Source of the DNA: Saprospirales bacterium
GTDB lineage: Bacteria; Bacteroidota; Bacteroidia; Chitinophagales; Saprospiraceae
Length of the DNA: 8,921 bases
Direction: 5' to 3'
NCBI GenBank assembly: GCA_003448025.1
Contig: DLXL01000050.1
Coordinates: 1-8,921, forward strand
Part shown: piece after piece, positions 6,396 to 8,921 of the stretch
Layout: every line of letters begins with the position of its first letter
Position numbering within the stretch: position 1 is the first letter of the stretch
Position numbers and translations under genes: made by a program
Notes under the pieces: model-generated
The model's input: only the letters and a program-made list of their open reading frames with translations
Told to the model about the DNA's origin: nothing
Databases searched by the model: none

Positions 6396-6441
6396 CTTTT
6401 CTCCCTACTTTTCGCCCTGTTTGTAGCTAACCTGTGTTGAC

Positions 6442-8790
6442 ATGATCCGATTTTTGTTGCTTCTGACCTTATTGCCATCTGCCTTGTTTGCGCAGAACGA
6501 CTCCACTTTGCTGCTGGAGCCGGAACGCCTGACGGTGAAAGATATCCTGCCACGCGATGTGATCAGGCAAAAAACCATGGCCATTTCTGCTACGCGCTCT
6601 CTTGAAGCGGTGGAAGACCTGCCTTTTACCACCATCGTTTTTACCGCAGAAGATATTCTCCGAAATGGCTTTGTCACGCTCACAGATGTGCTCAAAGCCG
6701 CACCCGGTATTCGGGTGTCTCAACCAGGCAATGCCGTGGAGGGCGAAACCTGGATGTCGCGCGGACTCTCCGGTAATCAGTACATGAAAGTGCTGATCAA
6801 CGACGTGCCGCTCAAACCCTCTGTGACGCTTGGTATGCCTATTGGTGCACAATTGCCTATCCGACAGGCTGAACGCATTGAGATCTTATATACACCTGCC
6901 GGAGCTATTTATGGCGACGAAACCTGCGCCGGGGTGGTGAACATTATTCTCAAGGAAAGTGAACGCCCGGTATATACACAGGCTGACCTGAGTTTCGGGC
7001 AATTTGGTTATAACAACCTGGATCTGATGTTTGGTGGTAAAATCGGAAAAGACAAAAAAATCTTCCGTTTCAGCATGTATGGCAGCAGTACCGTGCGAGA
7101 CCGAACCGATATCTATTCCGATGAATCTATTTACAACACCAATTTGTATTTGCCATTCGGCCTGAATGAGGATGTATACCGGCGAGCCCCAAATTTCCGG
7201 CCTGCCAATCCGGGCGACAGTCTTCCCAGATTTTCCCAGTTGCCGCATGAAAGTCGTTTATTTGGCATTAACCTCACCTGGCGCGGACTACATTTTACTT
7301 ATCACCGCATGTTGCGGTTTGATCATACTTCATTGGGATTGAGCCCGTTGGCGGTGGGTTATGCCAATTCTTCCAACCGGATAGCAGAGCGCATTGAAAC
7401 ATTTTCCTTGGGCTTTCAACGTCAGCGCAAACGCAGAACAACCTACAATAATCTGTCGGTACAACGATATTTTGTAGACAACAACAGCAGTTTTTCCCTG
7501 GTTTTCGACCGGGTGAGTGCGGCCAATTACTGGATAAAGGGTGGCCCCTCGTTGCCCGATACTTCCAGGGCAAATTTGCTGCGGAATATTTATGGATTTT
7601 ACGCTTCAGAGGATCGTTTTGCAACAGCCAATGGTGTGGATGTAAGGCTTGAATCCCGTTCCAATGTACTGTTAGGAAGTAAAAAACGATTGCAGTTTGA
7701 AGGGGGCGCTCAAATCAACATCGGGTTAGGCGTGCCATTGATGATGTATAATACCATCCCGGTGGAAGTTCAAATTGATGGTACCACTAATCCCGGGTTT
7801 CCTCAGCCCGTAAATGCTTATCTGAATGCTGAAGGTGCATTCAACCTGGTTGGATATTCGCAGCTCGCATGGAAAGGCAAAAAGCTCAAGCTGGTGGGCG
7901 GAGGTTCTGCCAGTGTCAGAATCTTCGACGGTATTTCACTTGCGCCACGTATAGGCGCTCTGTACCGTCTTGACAGCAACTGGACTTTTCGGGCCAATGC
8001 TTCTACAGGTATTCGCCATGCTTCGCTCTTTGGAAGTTTTCATACCTATGAAATCAAAGATGAAGCCTACGTGTTAGAGCCTGAGACGCCTTTAACCATT
8101 ACAGAGCATAACATTGTAGCGGAGGCTGCCGTTCGTTTTACCAATAAAGGTGGCTCCACAATAGAAGGCATTTTTTTCTGGCATGATGCTTATAATTTAT
8201 ATCGCCCGGGCTTTTTCCAGAGCGGTTTCAATGCATTTCCATCTACCTACTACGGTTTTCAAAATGCGCCAGGGCTATCCATGTCGCTATGGGGTATACA
8301 AACCCTGGTGAATACTGCCGAGGGTGAAACACCATTTAGATGGAATAAGAAAAAGATTTTGCTCAAAAGCCGCCTTCAGCTTTACATACAATATGCCAAA
8401 GGAAAAGAATGGTTTGGAGAAGGCTTCCAGGCTACCAATGAGGTGCGCAACGTTCCAAAATGGCACACACAGTACCGGTACTATTTCAAGGCCGGGAAAA
8501 AATTTGAAATGGTGGTTGCCGTCAACCGTCTTAGCTCATCTCTTGGGAAAGCCGTTGTTTTCGAGGATTTCTATCAACTGAAAGAACGTCCGCGACTCAA
8601 GAAATATGTCACCTGGGATCTTATGACCCGCTTTTACCTCAGTAACCACTTCCTGGTATACCTCCAGTTCATCAACATCTTTGATCGGCATCATGCCGGC
8701 ATTGATGCTACCGGCACCCCTGATGACCTGCTCTTTAATCCACAGCAAGGCCGTATCTGGAAGCTTGGGGTGAGTTATAATATGAACTGA
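6442..8790 (+). CDS. TonB-dependent outer-membrane receptor
   Basis: A complete 782-residue receptor. Residues 1-18 are a signal peptide (MIRFLLLLTLLPSALFAQ). Residues about 54-171 are the plug domain, with FTAEDILRNGFVTLTDVLKAAPGI (in two runs, 67-90), SRGLSGNQYMKVLINDVPL (106-124) and the typical end of the plug, ERIEILYTPAGAIYGDE followed by GVVNIILK (144-171). The rest is rich in alternating aromatic and polar strands as in a 22-strand barrel, ending in a terminal strand IWKLGVSYNMN rather than with a C-terminal Phe. The length fits the simple receptor class. There is no N-terminal carboxypeptidase-like domain and no SusD gene follows within the window, which argues against a SusC-type glycan importer. 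Imported ligands could be siderophores, haem, vitamin or peptide; the sequence does not decide. The start at 6442 puts the signal peptide at the N terminus; no Shine-Dalgarno is seen. The gene is divergent from the propeller gene and its stop TGA shares a base with the repeat array. Confidence 0.93.
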   Translation: MIRFLLLLTLLPSALFAQNDSTLLLEPERLTVKDILPRDVIRQKTMAISATRSLEAVEDLPFTTIVFTAEDILRNGFVTLTDVLKAAPGIRVSQPGNAVEGETWMSRGLSGNQYMKVLINDVPLKPSVTLGMPIGAQLPIRQAERIEILYTPAGAIYGDETCAGVVNIILKESERPVYTQADLSFGQFGYNNLDLMFGGKIGKDKKIFRFSMYGSSTVRDRTDIYSDESIYNTNLYLPFGLNEDVYRRAPNFRPANPGDSLPRFSQLPHESRLFGINLTWRGLHFTYHRMLRFDHTSLGLSPLAVGYANSSNRIAERIETFSLGFQRQRKRRTTYNNLSVQRYFVDNNSSFSLVFDRVSAANYWIKGGPSLPDTSRANLLRNIYGFYASEDRFATANGVDVRLESRSNVLLGSKKRLQFEGGAQINIGLGVPLMMYNTIPVEVQIDGTTNPGFPQPVNAYLNAEGAFNLVGYSQLAWKGKKLKLVGGGSASVRIFDGISLAPRIGALYRLDSNWTFRANASTGIRHASLFGSFHTYEIKDEAYVLEPETPLTITEHNIVAEAAVRFTNKGGSTIEGIFFWHDAYNLYRPGFFQSGFNAFPSTYYGFQNAPGLSMSLWGIQTLVNTAEGETPFRWNKKKILLKSRLQLYIQYAKGKEWFGEGFQATNEVRNVPKWHTQYRYYFKAGKKFEMVVAVNRLSSSLGKAVVFEDFYQLKERPRLKKYVTWDLMTRFYLSNHFLVYLQFINIFDRHHAGIDATGTPDDLLFNPQQGRIWKLGVSYNMN

Positions 8791-8921
8791 CGGTGGACGG
8801 CCTACGGTGGACGGATTACGGTGGACATGGCGTTTTTCTTAGGAATGGCTCTTGCCATTAGCCCATAACTTAGCTCAAAAACAACGCCACCGTCCACCGT
8901 AAGCCGTCCACCGTAAGCCGT
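8790..8921. repeat. Inverted arrays of 14-bp repeats (ACGGTGGACGG), cut by right edge
   Basis: The left array has 14-bp units at 8790-8803 and 8804-8817 and a shortened one at 8818-8830, each starting ACGGTGGAC. The right array has reverse-complement units ending in CCGTCCACCGT at 8887-8900 and 8901-8914 and a partial unit from 8915 to the window end. GGTGGACATGGCGTT in the left side pairs with AACGCCACCGTCCACC in the right side almost completely, so the whole forms a long stem. The region between holds a smaller perfect hairpin (8844-8859). The first unit begins on the last base of the receptor stop codon. It may end the receptor transcript and resembles REP/palindromic dispersed repeats. 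Confidence 0.85.
8844..8859. other. Small hairpin inside the repeat loop
   Basis: AATGGC (8844-8849) and GCCATT (8854-8859) form a perfect 6-bp stem with a TCTT loop at the centre of the region bounded by the 14-bp inverted arrays, giving a nested hairpin. No U tract follows it. Confidence 0.45.

Larger units (their letters stand above)
6032..6441. other. 410-nt divergent intergenic region
   Basis: This region separates the propeller gene (leftward) from the receptor gene (rightward). The half nearest the propeller gene holds its promoter and a structured leader with three hairpins and a 9-bp tandem repeat. The central part (about 6246-6285) is AT-rich. The half nearest the receptor holds a 16-bp palindrome and a degenerate 7-bp repeat. 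For the receptor the best promoter candidate I found is weak: TTG at 6380-6382 and TACTTTTC at 6406-6413, with the final G of the consensus missing and a 23-nt spacer. I see no supportable protein gene, tRNA or known small RNA here. Confidence 0.7.

Noticed and set aside
6272..6553. Small minus-strand gene feeding the terminator at 6161-6190
   Set aside because: The open frame overlaps the receptor's signal-peptide region in antisense, has no recognisable motif, and the promoter at 6216-6248 gives a simpler source for transcripts reaching the hairpin.
6442..8790. SusC-type glycan importer
   Set aside because: There is no N-terminal carboxypeptidase-like domain, the protein is shorter than usual for SusC, and no SusD gene follows within the window.
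8790..8921. CRISPR array
   Set aside because: Repeats are 14 bp, directly adjacent without spacers, and in inverted orientation, with no cas genes nearby.

Overview
The window looks like a chromosomal segment of a Bacteroidota bacterium, probably near Saprospiria (Lewinella/Haliscomenobacter-like; the lower rank is inference). Two large secreted proteins end in type IX secretion system (T9SS) sorting domains, one protein is a TonB-dependent outer-membrane receptor, signal peptides end in '-LFAQ', most starts lack a Shine-Dalgarno sequence, and one intergenic promoter matches the Bacteroidota TTTG / TAnnTTTG pattern.

Layout: (1) Bases 1-1481, plus strand, visibly AT-rich: the 3' part of an AAA_21/OLD-like ATPase gene, cut by the left edge, overlaps by 7 nt a DUF4276 (TOPRIM-like) gene. 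This two-gene module is the best candidate here for a defence-type system. (2) Bases 1482-1586: a short convergent intergenic region with a 10-bp inverted repeat. (3) Bases 1587-3371, minus strand: a secreted subtilisin-family (S8, bacillopeptidase F-like) protease with a prodomain and a T9SS tail. (4) Bases 3372-3529: a spacer with a large near-perfect inverted repeat of a CAGAGGCGCAGAG-type sequence. (5) Bases 3530-6031, minus strand: a secreted BNR/Asp-box beta-propeller protein with a T9SS tail. (6) Bases 6032-6441: a divergent intergenic region. It holds a convincing minus-strand Bacteroidota promoter, three perfect hairpins (one followed by a U tract), a 9-bp minisatellite, a 16-bp perfect palindrome and a degenerate 7-bp repeat. 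(7) Bases 6442-8790, plus strand: a TonB-dependent receptor without a SusD partner in view. (8) Bases 8790-8921: 14-bp tandem repeats in inverted orientation, starting on the receptor's stop codon and running off the right edge.

The protease and the propeller protein lie in tandem on the minus strand and both should be exported by T9SS to the cell surface or medium. The receptor would import a small ligand across the outer membrane. A shared nutrient-acquisition role is plausible but not shown by the sequence. The ATPase/DUF4276 pair is unrelated in composition and strand, and looks like an accessory insertion next to ordinary surface-protein genes. The intergenic regions are rich in repeats; several look like members of genome-dispersed families, which cannot be confirmed from one window.
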